In this document: piece after piece, positions 36,616-45,106 of the stretch
Position numbering within the stretch: the stretch's first letter is position 1
Layout: every line of letters begins with the position of its first letter
The notes under the pieces: generated by a model
What the model saw: only the letters and a program-made list of their open reading frames with translations
Databases searched by the model: none
Told to the model about the DNA's origin: nothing
Made by a program: the position numbers and the translations under genes
NCBI RefSeq assembly: GCF_051912485.1
Contig: NZ_CP196822.1
Coordinates: forward strand, 930,001 to 994,000
DNA length: 64,000 nt
Direction of reading: 5' to 3'
Origin: Nitrobacter sp051912485
Lineage (GTDB): Bacteria > Pseudomonadota > Alphaproteobacteria > Rhizobiales > Xanthobacteraceae

Positions 36616-37005
36616 ATGAGCGTGGGCATGCTCGATCATTTCAATATCCGGACCCGCAAGCTTGCCGAGACGGTGCGCTTCTACGAGGAGATTCTCGGTC
36701 TGACCAAGGGCGATCGGCCGGACTTCGCGTTTCCGGGCGCATGGCTCTATAGCGAGGGCAAGCCGGTGGTTCACCTCGTTGATATCTCACCGACGTCCGA
36801 ACCGCAAAAGCCGGACGCCGGCGTTGTCCATCACATCGCCTTCGCGAGCCGCGATTTCAGGGGCATGAAGCAGCGTCTCCAGTCAAAAGGGTTCGATTTC
36901 AAGGCTCGCGAGATCCCCGGCGGAGCCCTCTGGCAGATTTTCGTCTGCGACCCGAACGGCGTGATGATCGAACTCAACTATGATGCGGCGGCTGAACGGG
37001 ATTGA
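36616..37005 (+). CDS. VOC family (glyoxalase/dioxygenase-like) protein
   Basis: 129 aa, one vicinal-oxygen-chelate fold of two beta-alpha-beta-beta-beta modules. Candidate metal ligands are His8 (MLDHFNIRT), the His of GVVHHIAFAS and the Glu in GVMIELNY. AAGGA at 36601-36605 supports the ATG at 36616. VOC proteins act as isomerases, dioxygenases or resistance proteins; no substrate can be assigned. It is divergent from the dehydrogenase gene. Confidence 0.82.
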   Translation: MSVGMLDHFNIRTRKLAETVRFYEEILGLTKGDRPDFAFPGAWLYSEGKPVVHLVDISPTSEPQKPDAGVVHHIAFASRDFRGMKQRLQSKGFDFKAREIPGGALWQIFVCDPNGVMIELNYDAAAERD

Positions 37006-37198
37006 CCCCTCTGCGGCTTTGCTGGTCCACCCAAACCCGCCATTAGATTAGTTGAGCAAGGGCGTTGACCGCCGTGAGGCGGGTAGCCATGTTGAGCCTG
37101 TTTCGAAGCTATTGGTCCGATTCCAACATTTGATCCCGTTGCGGCAGGCGCTCTTGCAAATGTTAGAATCACAAAGGACCACTAGCGAATATAGATTT

Positions 37199-37277
37199 CT
37201 AGCAGAGTTTTGGATTTGACATTCGCTTCTCGCATTCGCTGCAAACCGGGTAGCGAATGTCAAATCCATCCCACTAA
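37199..37277. repeat. Palindromic repeat, family C copy 1 (upstream of mrp)
   Basis: 16-bp perfect arms, GGATTTGACATTCGCT (37212-37227) and AGCGAATGTCAAATCC (37252-37267), around a 24-base loop, with weaker outer pairing (CTAGCAGAG... / ...CCCACTAA). The copy at 38422-38497 is closely related. It lies directly before the Shine-Dalgarno of the mrp gene and could be transcribed as a 5' hairpin. The 190 bases between it and the VOC gene hold no gene I can support. Confidence 0.8.
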
Positions 37278-37300
37278 CGCGCCGACTTCGGAGAGACGAC

Positions 37301-38425
37301 TTGAGCGTAACACCCCAACAAGTTCTTGATCGACTGGCCGGTGTTCTCTCTCCCCGCGGCGTGGCACTGACTGACGCCGACGTCTTGTCGGAGATCGCTG
37401 TTAATGGCGACAAGGTGTTTTTCTCTATCAACGTCGAGGCGTCAGACATCCGGGTATGGGAGGACGTTCGCGCCCAGGCAGAGATGGCCGTGCGCGCGAT
37501 CCCGGGAGTGTCGGTTGCGATGGTCGCTTTGACCGCCGAACGCAAGCCGGGTAGCGCCGCAAGTTCGCCGGGGTCCGCGCAGGGGATTCCGAATGTATCG
37601 ACTCATCGGTCGCCGCCGGCATCAGGTTCGCCGATGGCGCGACAGGCGGATATTCCCGGAGTTGCCGCTGTTATTGCCGTTGCATCCGGCAAGGGCGGCG
37701 TTGGCAAGTCGACCACCGCGCTCAATCTCGCGCTGGGCCTGCGGGCTCTCGGCTTGCGCGTCGGTCTGCTCGATGCCGATATCTATGGGCCGTCTATACC
37801 AAGACTAACCGGCATTCGGGAAAAGCCGCAATTGACAGACGACAAGAAGATGGTCCCGATCGCGCGTTTTGGCCTCGCGATCATGTCGGTCGGCTTTCTG
37901 ATCGAGGAAGAACGCGCGATGATCTGGCGCGGTCCGATGGTGACGTCTGCGATCAGGCAGATGTTGCGGGATGTCGCCTGGGGCGAACTCGATGTTCTGG
38001 TCGTGGACATGCCGCCGGGGACGGGCGATGCGCAATTGACGCTGGCGCAAAGCGTGCCGCTCAAGGGCGCGGTCATCATTTCGACGCCGCAGGATTTGTC
38101 GCTGATCGACGCCCGGCGCGGGCTTGCCATGTTCAGACAAATCAACGTGCCGGTTCTCGGCATTGTCGAAAACATGAGCTTTTTTCAGTGTCCGCATTGC
38201 GGGTCGCGAAGCGAGATTTTTGGTCACGGGGGCGCGCGACATGAGGCGGAGCGGTTGGGGGTGCCGTTTCTTGGCGAAATTCCGCTTCACATGTTGATTC
38301 GCGAGACCTCCGATTCAGGTCATCCAGTGATGGAGAGCGAACCGGATGGACCACATGCGGCGATCTATCGCGCCATTGCCGGACGTATTCGTGACCAGCT
38401 CCAGGGTGCGACCGCCGCAGCCTAG
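37301..38425 (+). CDS. Mrp/ApbC family iron-sulfur cluster carrier ATPase
   Basis: 374 aa. The N-terminal DUF59/MIP18-like domain (about residues 1-85) is followed by a low-complexity linker. The deviant Walker A loop is VASGKGGVGKSTT (about residue 128). Switch motifs are DADIYGPSIP and VVDMPPGTGDAQLT. The C-terminal CPHC (in FFQCPHCGSRSEIFG) is the cluster-binding pair of the Mrp/NBP35 family. It carries Fe-S clusters to apoproteins in the cytoplasm. Start is TTG at 37301 with GGAGAGA upstream. The gene is bracketed by two copies of the family C palindrome, and its TAG stop is inside the second. Confidence 0.92.
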   Translation: MSVTPQQVLDRLAGVLSPRGVALTDADVLSEIAVNGDKVFFSINVEASDIRVWEDVRAQAEMAVRAIPGVSVAMVALTAERKPGSAASSPGSAQGIPNVSTHRSPPASGSPMARQADIPGVAAVIAVASGKGGVGKSTTALNLALGLRALGLRVGLLDADIYGPSIPRLTGIREKPQLTDDKKMVPIARFGLAIMSVGFLIEEERAMIWRGPMVTSAIRQMLRDVAWGELDVLVVDMPPGTGDAQLTLAQSVPLKGAVIISTPQDLSLIDARRGLAMFRQINVPVLGIVENMSFFQCPHCGSRSEIFGHGGARHEAERLGVPFLGEIPLHMLIRETSDSGHPVMESEPDGPHAAIYRAIAGRIRDQLQGATAAA

Positions 38426-38497
38426 CGGAGTGAATTTGACATTCGCTACCCACTTCGCAGCAAATCCGGAAAGCGAATGCCAAATTCACTCCGCTAG
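38422..38497. repeat. Palindromic repeat, family C copy 2 (overlaps mrp stop)
   Basis: 26-bp arms with one mismatch: 38422-38447, beginning CTAGCGGAGTGAATTTG, and 38472-38497, ending TTCACTCCGCTAG. The TAG stop of mrp (38423-38425) is within the first arm. It could also act as a transcription terminator, though no T tract follows. Confidence 0.85.
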
Positions 38498-38583
38498 AGT
38501 GGACTACGGTGGTGCTGGATCTGGGCGGGTCGTCGACCGCGCTCGCTGGAATTCAAAGAAACGTCCTCATAAGGAGTGTCTGA

Positions 38584-39672
38584 ATGAAACGTCGTGATTT
38601 TTTGAAAGTTTCAGCGGCCGGCGCAGCTGTTACCGCCGTAGCCTCGCCCGCGATCGCACAGTCGGCGCCTGAGATCAAATGGCGCATGACGTCGAGCTTT
38701 CCGAAATCGCTCGACACGATCTATGGCGGGGCCGATTATTTCGCAAAGCAAGTCGCGGAAATGACCGACAACAAGTTTCAAATTCAGCTCTTCGCTGCCG
38801 GAGAGGTTGTTCCCGGATTGCAGGCGCTCGATGCAACGGCCAACAATACGGTCGAGATGAGCCACACGGTTTCCTATTATTACGTCGGAAAGGACCCGAC
38901 GTTTGCGATCTTCGCGTCTGTCCCGTTCGGCCTCAACGCGCGTCAGCAGAATTCCTGGCTGTATCAGGGCGGAGGGAACGAACTCGCCAATGAGTTCTTC
39001 AAGAAGTTCGGCGTCATCTCCTTTCCATGCGGCAATACCGGCACGCAGATGGGTGGCTGGTTTCGCAAGGAGATCAAAACGGTCGCCGATTTGTCGGGCC
39101 TCAAGATGCGAATCGGCGGTATTGCCGGGCAGGTGCTTCAGAAGGTCGGCGTCGTGCCGCAACAGCTTGCCGGCGGCGACATTTATCCCTCGCTGGAAAA
39201 GGGTACGATCGATGCGGCCGAGTGGGTCGGTCCCTATGATGATGAAAGGCTGGGATTTCAAAAAGTCGCGAAATACTACTACTATCCGGGTTTCTGGGAA
39301 GGCGGCCCGACGGTGCACGCGTTCTGTAATCTCGAGAAGTGGAATACGTTGCCGAAGACCTATCAGGCGATAGTGATGAATGCGGCGGCGAACGCCAACA
39401 CCTGGATGGCGGCTCGCTACGACATGCAGAATCCCACCGCTCTCAAGCGGCTCGTCGCAGGTGGTACGCAACTGCGGCCGTTCAGCAATGAAATTCTTGA
39501 TGCCTGCCTGAAAGCCACGAATGAATTATGGGGCGAGATTTCAGCGAAGAATCCCGACTTCAAGAAGGCTATCGAAGCCATGCAGGCTTATCGCTCGGAC
39601 GAATACCTGTGGTGGCAGGTGGCTGAATATACCTACGACAGCTTCATGATCCGATCGCGTACCCGCGGCTGA
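38584..39672 (+). CDS. TRAP transporter solute-binding protein (TakP-like)
   Basis: 362 aa periplasmic receptor for a tripartite ATP-independent transporter. It carries a twin-arginine signal (MKRRDFLKVSAAGAAVTAVA, cleavage near AIAQ-SAP). Family motifs include GGIAGQVLQKVGVVPQQLAGG and IYPSLEKGTIDAAEWVGPYD. The latter resembles the TakP group that binds alpha-keto acids and related monocarboxylates; the ligand here is inferred. AAGGAG at 38571-38576 precedes the ATG. The permease genes are downstream but on the opposite strand. Confidence 0.9.
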   Translation: MKRRDFLKVSAAGAAVTAVASPAIAQSAPEIKWRMTSSFPKSLDTIYGGADYFAKQVAEMTDNKFQIQLFAAGEVVPGLQALDATANNTVEMSHTVSYYYVGKDPTFAIFASVPFGLNARQQNSWLYQGGGNELANEFFKKFGVISFPCGNTGTQMGGWFRKEIKTVADLSGLKMRIGGIAGQVLQKVGVVPQQLAGGDIYPSLEKGTIDAAEWVGPYDDERLGFQKVAKYYYYPGFWEGGPTVHAFCNLEKWNTLPKTYQAIVMNAAANANTWMAARYDMQNPTALKRLVAGGTQLRPFSNEILDACLKATNELWGEISAKNPDFKKAIEAMQAYRSDEYLWWQVAEYTYDSFMIRSRTRG

Positions 39673-39703
39673 TCACGCCCTCAAATCGTAGACTGTCCAC
39701 GTC

Positions 39704-39806
39704 AGAGCGTTTTCAAGCGAAGTGGAATCCGGTTCGCGTGAAGAAAACGCGTCAGATCAATAAACTAGAGGCTTTCACCGTTTCGATGAAACGGTGAAAG
39801 CCTCTA
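39704..39806. repeat. Palindromic intergenic repeat, family A copy 2
   Basis: The core AGAGCGTTTTCAAGCGAAGT...CCGGTTCGCG (39704-39740) matches the minus strand of the copy at 4911-4957. A 19-bp perfect stem follows: TAGAGGCTTTCACCGTTTC (39766-39784) and its complement (39788-39806), with a 3-base loop. It starts 31 bases after the TRAP receptor stop. Confidence 0.8.
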
Positions 39807-39808
39807 GG

Positions 39809-39834
39809 CGTCCGGCGCAAAAGCCGGACGTTTT
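39809..39834. terminator. Terminator between convergent TRAP genes
   Basis: CGTCCGGC (39809-39816), loop GCAAAA, GCCGGACG (39823-39830), then TTTT. It ends plus-strand transcription after the TRAP receptor gene. On the other strand the tail is weak, so it is mainly unidirectional. Confidence 0.7.
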
Positions 39835-39906
39835 GCGTTCCGCCACCCTCGCTTGTCGCGGGTCGTCTCTTCGGAGAATGCTTTCCGACGCGCATTGAAG
39901 ATTTGG

Positions 39907-41517
39907 TTATTGCTGTGTTTTCGGTGGTGAACCGAAATCGAACGGTGCAACCTCAATGTCGGGAACCTCGATCTTGATCTTGTTGAGATCGACGTTTGTC
40001 GATTTGCTGAGCAGGCTCGTCACCGTCGCGGGGAATGCGATCACAAGAACGACCATGATAATTTGTAATCCGATCCAGGGCATGGCGCCCCAATAGATGT
40101 CGGAGCTTTTTACCTCGCGCGGCGCGACGCCGCGCAGGTAGAACAATGCGAAACCGAATGGAGGGTGGAGAAACGAGGTCTGCATGTTGACGCAGATCAT
40201 GACGCCGAACCAGATCAAGGCGGCGTCCGCGCCGACGATCGGAGCGAGCAGCTTCTGGGCCACTGGCGCGATCATCGGCAGGATGATGAAGGCGATCTCG
40301 AAGAAATCGAGGAAAAACGCCAGGAAGAAGATGAAGACGTTGATGAAGATGAGAAAGCCCCACGCGCCGCCTGGCAGCGAGGTCAGCAGGTGTTCGAGCC
40401 ACTCGCCGCCGGATACGCCGAGAAACACCACGGAGAAACAGGTGGAGCCGATCAGGATGAACGTCACCATGGTGGTGAGGCGCATCGTCGATTGATAGGC
40501 CTGTTTGATGAGGTCGCGTAGCTCGGGAATGCGGACGGCTTCCAGACAAATCCACACGACCGCGAGATAGGTGACGGCGAATGCGATCTTGAAGACCGGT
40601 CCCTCGGCTATGAAGATCCCGACGAGCGTGCCGATACCGCCGGCGATCGCGCCGACGATCAGGAATTTTCGGCCGGTGCTGCTGAAATCCTTGTGGTGGA
40701 TGGCTGCAAGAACGATAGCACCGACGGCGCCCATTGCACCTGCTTCCGTCGGCGTCGCAAGCCCCATCATCATGGTGCCGAGCACGACAAAGATCAGGAC
40801 GGCGGAGGGGATGATTCCCATCAGGCACTTGCGCCAAAGCGGCCAGCCCGCCAGCGTGCGGAATTTCTTCGGCACGGCAGGGACGTGACCGGGTTTGAAA
40901 AGGCCAAGCAGGAACGTATAGCCGGCGAACAGCACGATCTGGAACAGCGCGGGCCCCCAGGCTCCGCGATACATATCGCCGACCGATTTTCCAAGCTGGT
41001 CAGCGAGAACGATCAGCACCAGGGAGGGTGGAACGAGCTGGGTGATCGTGCCGGATGCCGCCAGCACACCCGTGATGTAGCGAATGTTGTAGCCGTACCG
41101 CATCATCACGGGCATCGAGATGAGGGCCATGGCGATCACCTGGGCAGCGACTGTGCCGGTGATGGCGCCGAGAATGAACCCGACAAGTATGACCGAATAT
41201 CCGAGACCACCGCGGATCGGCCCGAACAACTGGCCCATCGAGTCGAGCATGTCCTCCGCAAGACCACAGCGCTCAAGCACCGATCCCATGAACGTGAAAA
41301 AGGGGATCGCAAGCAGCAGTTCGTTGGACAGCACACCACCGAACACGCGCCCCGGAATGGCCTGAAGGAAATTCAGATCGAAGAAGCCAAGATGGATGGC
41401 GAGGAAGCCGAACGAGAGTCCGACTGCAGCCAATGTGAAGGCCACCGGAAAGCCGATCAACATCGCCAGGACCAGGCCGCCGAACATCATCGGCGGCATC
41501 ATCTGGAGCGTAATCAT
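39907..41517 (-). CDS. dctM: TRAP transporter large permease (DctM)
   Basis: 536 aa integral membrane protein with about 12-14 hydrophobic segments, starting MMFGGLVLAMLIGFPVAFTLAAVG. It has the DctM motifs NELLLAIPFFTFMGSVLERCGLAE and TPTEAGAMGAVGAI. It forms the ion-coupled channel of the transporter with DctQ. An enlarged middle loop and extra helices (around residues 275-345) make it longer than the 425-430 aa typical of DctM, as in other TakM-like permeases. Its start overlaps the dctQ stop as ATGA. Confidence 0.92.
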   Translation of the reverse strand: MITLQMMPPMMFGGLVLAMLIGFPVAFTLAAVGLSFGFLAIHLGFFDLNFLQAIPGRVFGGVLSNELLLAIPFFTFMGSVLERCGLAEDMLDSMGQLFGPIRGGLGYSVILVGFILGAITGTVAAQVIAMALISMPVMMRYGYNIRYITGVLAASGTITQLVPPSLVLIVLADQLGKSVGDMYRGAWGPALFQIVLFAGYTFLLGLFKPGHVPAVPKKFRTLAGWPLWRKCLMGIIPSAVLIFVVLGTMMMGLATPTEAGAMGAVGAIVLAAIHHKDFSSTGRKFLIVGAIAGGIGTLVGIFIAEGPVFKIAFAVTYLAVVWICLEAVRIPELRDLIKQAYQSTMRLTTMVTFILIGSTCFSVVFLGVSGGEWLEHLLTSLPGGAWGFLIFINVFIFFLAFFLDFFEIAFIILPMIAPVAQKLLAPIVGADAALIWFGVMICVNMQTSFLHPPFGFALFYLRGVAPREVKSSDIYWGAMPWIGLQIIMVVLVIAFPATVTSLLSKSTNVDLNKIKIEVPDIEVAPFDFGSPPKTQQ

Positions 41518-42053
41518 TGAGTCGGTCTCTCGTACGTCGCATCGATCGTGACAACGCCCAGCAGCGCTGCGACACGCTTGATCACTTCCGAGACACCTTG
41601 AAGCGCGAGCATGACGAATCCGAACGGGATGACAAGTTTGATCGGCCAGCGGACCAGACCGCCGGCATTTCCCGACATTTCACCGACCGCGTAGGACTGC
41701 ATGAAGAATGGCCACGACAGGTAGCTCAGTAACAGGCAGGACGGAATGAGAAGGAAGAGGGTGCCGATGAGATCGAGCCAGAGCTTGCCGCGCTCGGACA
41801 GATACAAATAGAAGATTTCGACGCGGACATGTTCGTTGCGTTTGAAGGTGTAGGACGCGCCGAACATCACGAGGACGGCGAACATGTACCACTGTAATTC
41901 GAGCCAGCCATTTGAGCTGTAGTCGAAGGCATATCGGATCATCGCATTACCGGCGCTCACCAGAACGGCGAGCAGCACAAGGACATTGCACACGTATCCG
42001 ACTTTTTCATTGAGCTGGTCGATGGCCGTGCTGAGGGCCAGTAACGGGCGCAT
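41514..42053 (-). CDS. dctQ: TRAP transporter small permease (DctQ)
   Basis: 179 aa with four predicted membrane helices. The conserved N-WLELQWYMFAVLVMFGASY core and the EHVRVEIFYLYLSERGKLWLD segment are typical of DctQ. ATG at 42053 has a very strong GAGGAGGAG upstream; the frame extends further without support. It is the first gene of a minus-strand pair with dctM. The 259-base gap to moaA holds no further gene. Confidence 0.9.
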   Translation of the reverse strand: MRPLLALSTAIDQLNEKVGYVCNVLVLLAVLVSAGNAMIRYAFDYSSNGWLELQWYMFAVLVMFGASYTFKRNEHVRVEIFYLYLSERGKLWLDLIGTLFLLIPSCLLLSYLSWPFFMQSYAVGEMSGNAGGLVRWPIKLVIPFGFVMLALQGVSEVIKRVAALLGVVTIDATYERPTQ

Positions 42054-42312
42054 CACACTCCTCCTCGCGCCAGCCGGCCGCGCGTTGTGGAAGCCGGGCT
42101 CCGGAGCCTGCATCGCTCGCGAAAACCGCAATAGCTATCGCAATGGCTAGTGGTGCACTGCGGGCTTCGCCGTATCCCCGGAATGCAACTTCTGGCCGAG
42201 CTGCGATGAATCGCACCATTCCAGCGCTCGGTAGCCGCCGTCAATCGGAGGTTCGGTGATATCTTGGGGGTATATCGAGCGGCCTGGCCGCCACGAAAAC
42301 AGGCGCTGCCGC

Positions 42313-43344
42313 CTATCCGCCGGTTACGCTCATGTGCCGGCTTACGCTCGGACGATTGTGGCGGTCGATAATGAAGTCATGACCTTTCGGCTTGAGGCCG
42401 ATGGCACGATCAATCGTTTCGTACAGCAGCTCGTCGCTGGCGGATGCGCGGAGCGGCCGGCGCAGGTCAGAAGCGTCTTCATGGCCGAGGCAGGTATGCA
42501 GGGTACCCGTGCAAGTGATGCGGACGCGGTTGCAGGATTCGCAGAAATTGTGGGTCATCGGCGTGATGAAGCCAAGCTTCCCGCCGGTTTCGCTGACCCG
42601 AACGTAGCGGGCAGGGCCGCCCGTGCTGTCATCGAGGTCGGTGAGGGTGTACTGGCCGGCGAGCCGCGCGCGCACCATGGACAGCGGCAGGTATTGATCG
42701 GTGCGGGACTGGCCGATATCTCCCATCGGCATGACCTCGATGAGGGTCAGCGCCATGCCTCGTCCGTGTGCCCACTCCATCAGAGATGGAATTTCATCTT
42801 CGTTGAGGTTTTTGAGCGCGACCGCATTGATCTTGACGGCGAGGCCCGCGGCTTGTGCCGCATCGATGCCGTCCATGACCTTCTGGATGTCACCCCAGCG
42901 GGTGATCTCGCGAAACTTCGCTGGATCGAGCGTATCGAGCGACACGTTGATCCGCTGTACACCGCAATCTTTTAGTTCAGCCGCGAAACGGGCCAGTTGC
43001 GATCCGTTTGTCGTAAGCGTCAGTTCTTTCAGCGCTCCGGTCCCGAGGTGACGAGACAGCGAATGGAATAGCGACATCACGTTGCGGCGAACTAGCGGCT
43101 CGCCACCGGTCAGCCGCAACTTGCGCACACCCTTGGCGATGAATGCCGAGCACAGACGATCAAGCTCTTCCAGCGTAAGCAGATCGACCTTCGGCAAAAA
43201 CGTCATGTCTTCCGACATGCAATAGAAGCAGCGAAGATCGCAGCGGTCTGTGACTGATACGCGCAGATAGCTGATGGACCGGCCAAACGGGTCGACCATA
43301 TTTTTTGAGCTTGAAGCCTCGGTGAGGACAGATGAGCCGGTCAT
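42313..43344 (-). CDS. moaA: GTP 3',8-cyclase, molybdenum cofactor biosynthesis
   Basis: Radical SAM enzyme (343 aa) catalysing the first step of molybdopterin synthesis, GTP to 3',8-cyclo-7,8-dihydro-GTP, which MoaC then converts to cyclic pyranopterin. The N-terminal 4Fe-4S site is CDLRCFYCMSEDM. The C-terminal cluster site is FCESCNRVRITCTGTLHTCLG, with Cys ligands spaced CxxC and a third 13 residues later; the GG end is typical of MoaA. ATG at 43344 is taken; an internal ATG at 43299 is possible. It would serve Mo hydroxylases such as the one at the start of the window. Confidence 0.95.
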   Translation of the reverse strand: MTGSSVLTEASSSKNMVDPFGRSISYLRVSVTDRCDLRCFYCMSEDMTFLPKVDLLTLEELDRLCSAFIAKGVRKLRLTGGEPLVRRNVMSLFHSLSRHLGTGALKELTLTTNGSQLARFAAELKDCGVQRINVSLDTLDPAKFREITRWGDIQKVMDGIDAAQAAGLAVKINAVALKNLNEDEIPSLMEWAHGRGMALTLIEVMPMGDIGQSRTDQYLPLSMVRARLAGQYTLTDLDDSTGGPARYVRVSETGGKLGFITPMTHNFCESCNRVRITCTGTLHTCLGHEDASDLRRPLRASASDELLYETIDRAIGLKPKGHDFIIDRHNRPSVSRHMSVTGG

Positions 43345-43448
43345 TCAAATTGCCTTGTCGCAACGGCGTAAGCCGTATCCATGCTGTAATGTAGGCCTGT
43401 CGTAGCTACGGCACAATGGCGGCTGGGTTTGCTGCAGTGCACAAGAAG

Positions 43449-43937
43449 TTAATGGTCCGGGCCGGGCGCAGGAGCGGCGGCTGGTTCAGGGGCTGCGGTT
43501 GGTTCAGGGAAAGGCGAGGCCGTCGTGGGCGATGAGGCCGCCGGAGCTGTGGCCGCCTTTGGTACGCGCCGTTTGCGTGGCTTTTTGCGGACGGGTTTCG
43601 AGGGCGTGACCGGCTGCAGTTCACCGACCACCGGGTTGGGATCGACTGTTGTGGTCGCGGGGGATGTGAAATCACCGGGCTGACGTGTCACCTGTACTGG
43701 CACTGTCAGAGGTTGATAATTGGCCAGGGTGTAGGAAACGCTGAAGCCTTCGGCGGCTGGAACCTCCACCGAGCAAGGGGTTTTGCAGGACTGGCCCTGC
43801 GACGTCCGGGCGTCTGCGCCCGATGGAACGGAGTCCAACTGGACCGTTACGTTCGGTGGAGCGGACTTGAATGTATCGAGCGAAGAACAGCCGGCCAGGC
43901 TGACGCCTGCTACGGCAATCACGATAAACCGGCGCAT
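43449..43937 (-). CDS. Lipoprotein with PEGA-like domain and Pro/Ala tail
   Basis: 162 aa. The lipobox is SLAGC with the modified Cys at residue 17, so it is a lipid-anchored envelope protein. Residues about 28-90 (VTVQLDSVPSGADARTSQGQ, CSVEVPAAEGFSVSY) look like a PEGA beta domain, with two cysteines that may pair. The last 60 residues are basic, then proline/alanine-rich, and could span the cell wall. Function unknown. It is downstream of gph with a 147-base gap. Confidence 0.82.
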   Translation of the reverse strand: MRRFIVIAVAGVSLAGCSSLDTFKSAPPNVTVQLDSVPSGADARTSQGQSCKTPCSVEVPAAEGFSVSYTLANYQPLTVPVQVTRQPGDFTSPATTTVDPNPVVGELQPVTPSKPVRKKPRKRRVPKAATAPAASSPTTASPFPEPTAAPEPAAAPAPGPDH

Positions 43938-44084
43938 GATCGATCAATCCGTCACTTAAATTGCGGCGAGCAGCCGCAGTCCCCGCGCGGACCATAGAAG
44001 TGTGCCGAGACCGCCGCAATGGCGATGATCGCAATTGCTAACGGACGGTTAATGTCCGTAATAAATTTAATTCTAGTAGATAAA

Positions 44085-44783
44085 TCAATTAGTTATGTTC
44101 AGCGATGCGGCCTGAAGGGCAACGACTGCGTCCGGCAACTCTCTGAAGTGGGCAACGAGACGGTCAGGTTTGAGTTCGGCGATTGGAACTTCGGTATACC
44201 CGAACTCGACCCCGATGACCGGAATTCTGGCACGCCGCGCCACCCCTATATCGGGTCCTGCATCGCCCACCATGACGGTGGCCTCGGGGCGTCCGCCCGC
44301 GCGCGCGATCGTTTGCAGCAGAATCGCCGGGTCCGGTTTGGTCACGCCGAAGGTGTCGCCGCCGCAAATTGCAGCAAACCGCGGGCTCAATCCCAACTGG
44401 TCAAGCAGCAGCTTGGCAAGCGCTTCCAGCTTGTTGGTGCAGACCGCGAAACGATATCCTCGCGCCGACAGGTCGTCGAGCGCCTCGATGAGTCCCTCGA
44501 ACGGACGGGATTCGTCGGCGATATGCGCCGTATAGTAGTCGACGAAGTCGCCCATCATCCGCGTGATATCATCGGGTGTCGCGGGGTGATCCTCGTGTTC
44601 AAGGCCGCGTTCGATCATGCGCCGAACGCCTGCGCCGATCATCGAGCGGGCTGTTGCCAACGGCACCGTGCGCAGGCCTTCGCGGTCCAAAACGAAGTTA
44701 AGCGCGGCGGCGAGATCGGGCGCGGTATCAACCAGCGTCCCGTCGAGGTCGAATACGACCATGGGAGAGGGGGAAGACATCAT
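44085..44783 (-). CDS. gph: Phosphoglycolate phosphatase (HAD family)
   Basis: 232 aa. The HAD nucleophile motif is VVFDLDGTLVDT, motif II is FAVCTNK, motif III is around TKPDPAILL and motif IV is MVGDAGPDIGVARRA. It removes 2-phosphoglycolate, which arises from DNA repair or from Rubisco oxygenation. The start is the ATG pair at 44783/44780; the frame continues to 44963 but overlaps a repeat and lacks support. Other HAD phosphatase roles (for example phosphonoacetaldehyde) are less likely given the GVRRMIERGL cap. Confidence 0.87.
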   Translation of the reverse strand: MMSSPSPMVVFDLDGTLVDTAPDLAAALNFVLDREGLRTVPLATARSMIGAGVRRMIERGLEHEDHPATPDDITRMMGDFVDYYTAHIADESRPFEGLIEALDDLSARGYRFAVCTNKLEALAKLLLDQLGLSPRFAAICGGDTFGVTKPDPAILLQTIARAGGRPEATVMVGDAGPDIGVARRARIPVIGVEFGYTEVPIAELKPDRLVAHFRELPDAVVALQAASLNITN

Positions 44784-44900
44784 GATGGCGGATCGGTACC
44801 CGCCTCCCGCCGGACATGCAAGGGCGAAGTCCGGACCTGGCCGCATGCAGAATGGGGGCGGAAACGCCTGATTGCCCTGTTCCTTACGAACGAACGACGC

Positions 44901-44970
44901 TAGTGTCCCGACTTCGAATTCCCCTGTCTTTGCGGCAGCCTTTGATGCGAGCTTCGGAATCAAAGAGACG
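44901..44970. repeat. Palindromic repeat, family D copy 3 (degenerate), between gph and rpiA
   Basis: CTAGTGTCC then GACTTCGAA on the left and GCGAGCTTCGGAATCAA then GAGAC on the right match the element at 61179-61254. A further half copy, AAGCGAACTTCTGAACCACC, is at 45037-45056. The 323-base gap between gph and rpiA consists mainly of these repeats and holds no other gene. Confidence 0.7.
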
Positions 44971-45106
44971 CCGGCAATTCAAAAAAATATGATGCGGGCC
45001 CGGGAGGTCGCTTGACCGAACCCGCGTCGGCTGCAAAGCGAACTTCTGAACCACCCTTGGGAATGCCTCGTTGGCCATGGCGGGGCTGCGAAAAATTGAG
45101 GTCGTG

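Noticed and set aside
37020..37185. Possible insertion-sequence remnant upstream of mrp
   Set aside because: The stretch has no terminal inverted repeats that I can pair, and no translated segment that I can link to a transposase.
43952..44070. Minus-strand short frame between gph and the lipoprotein gene reading LAIAIIAIAAVSAHFYGPRG
   Set aside because: It resembles a small membrane or exported peptide, but no ATG, GTG or TTG start is in frame; only an ATT or similar codon could begin it.
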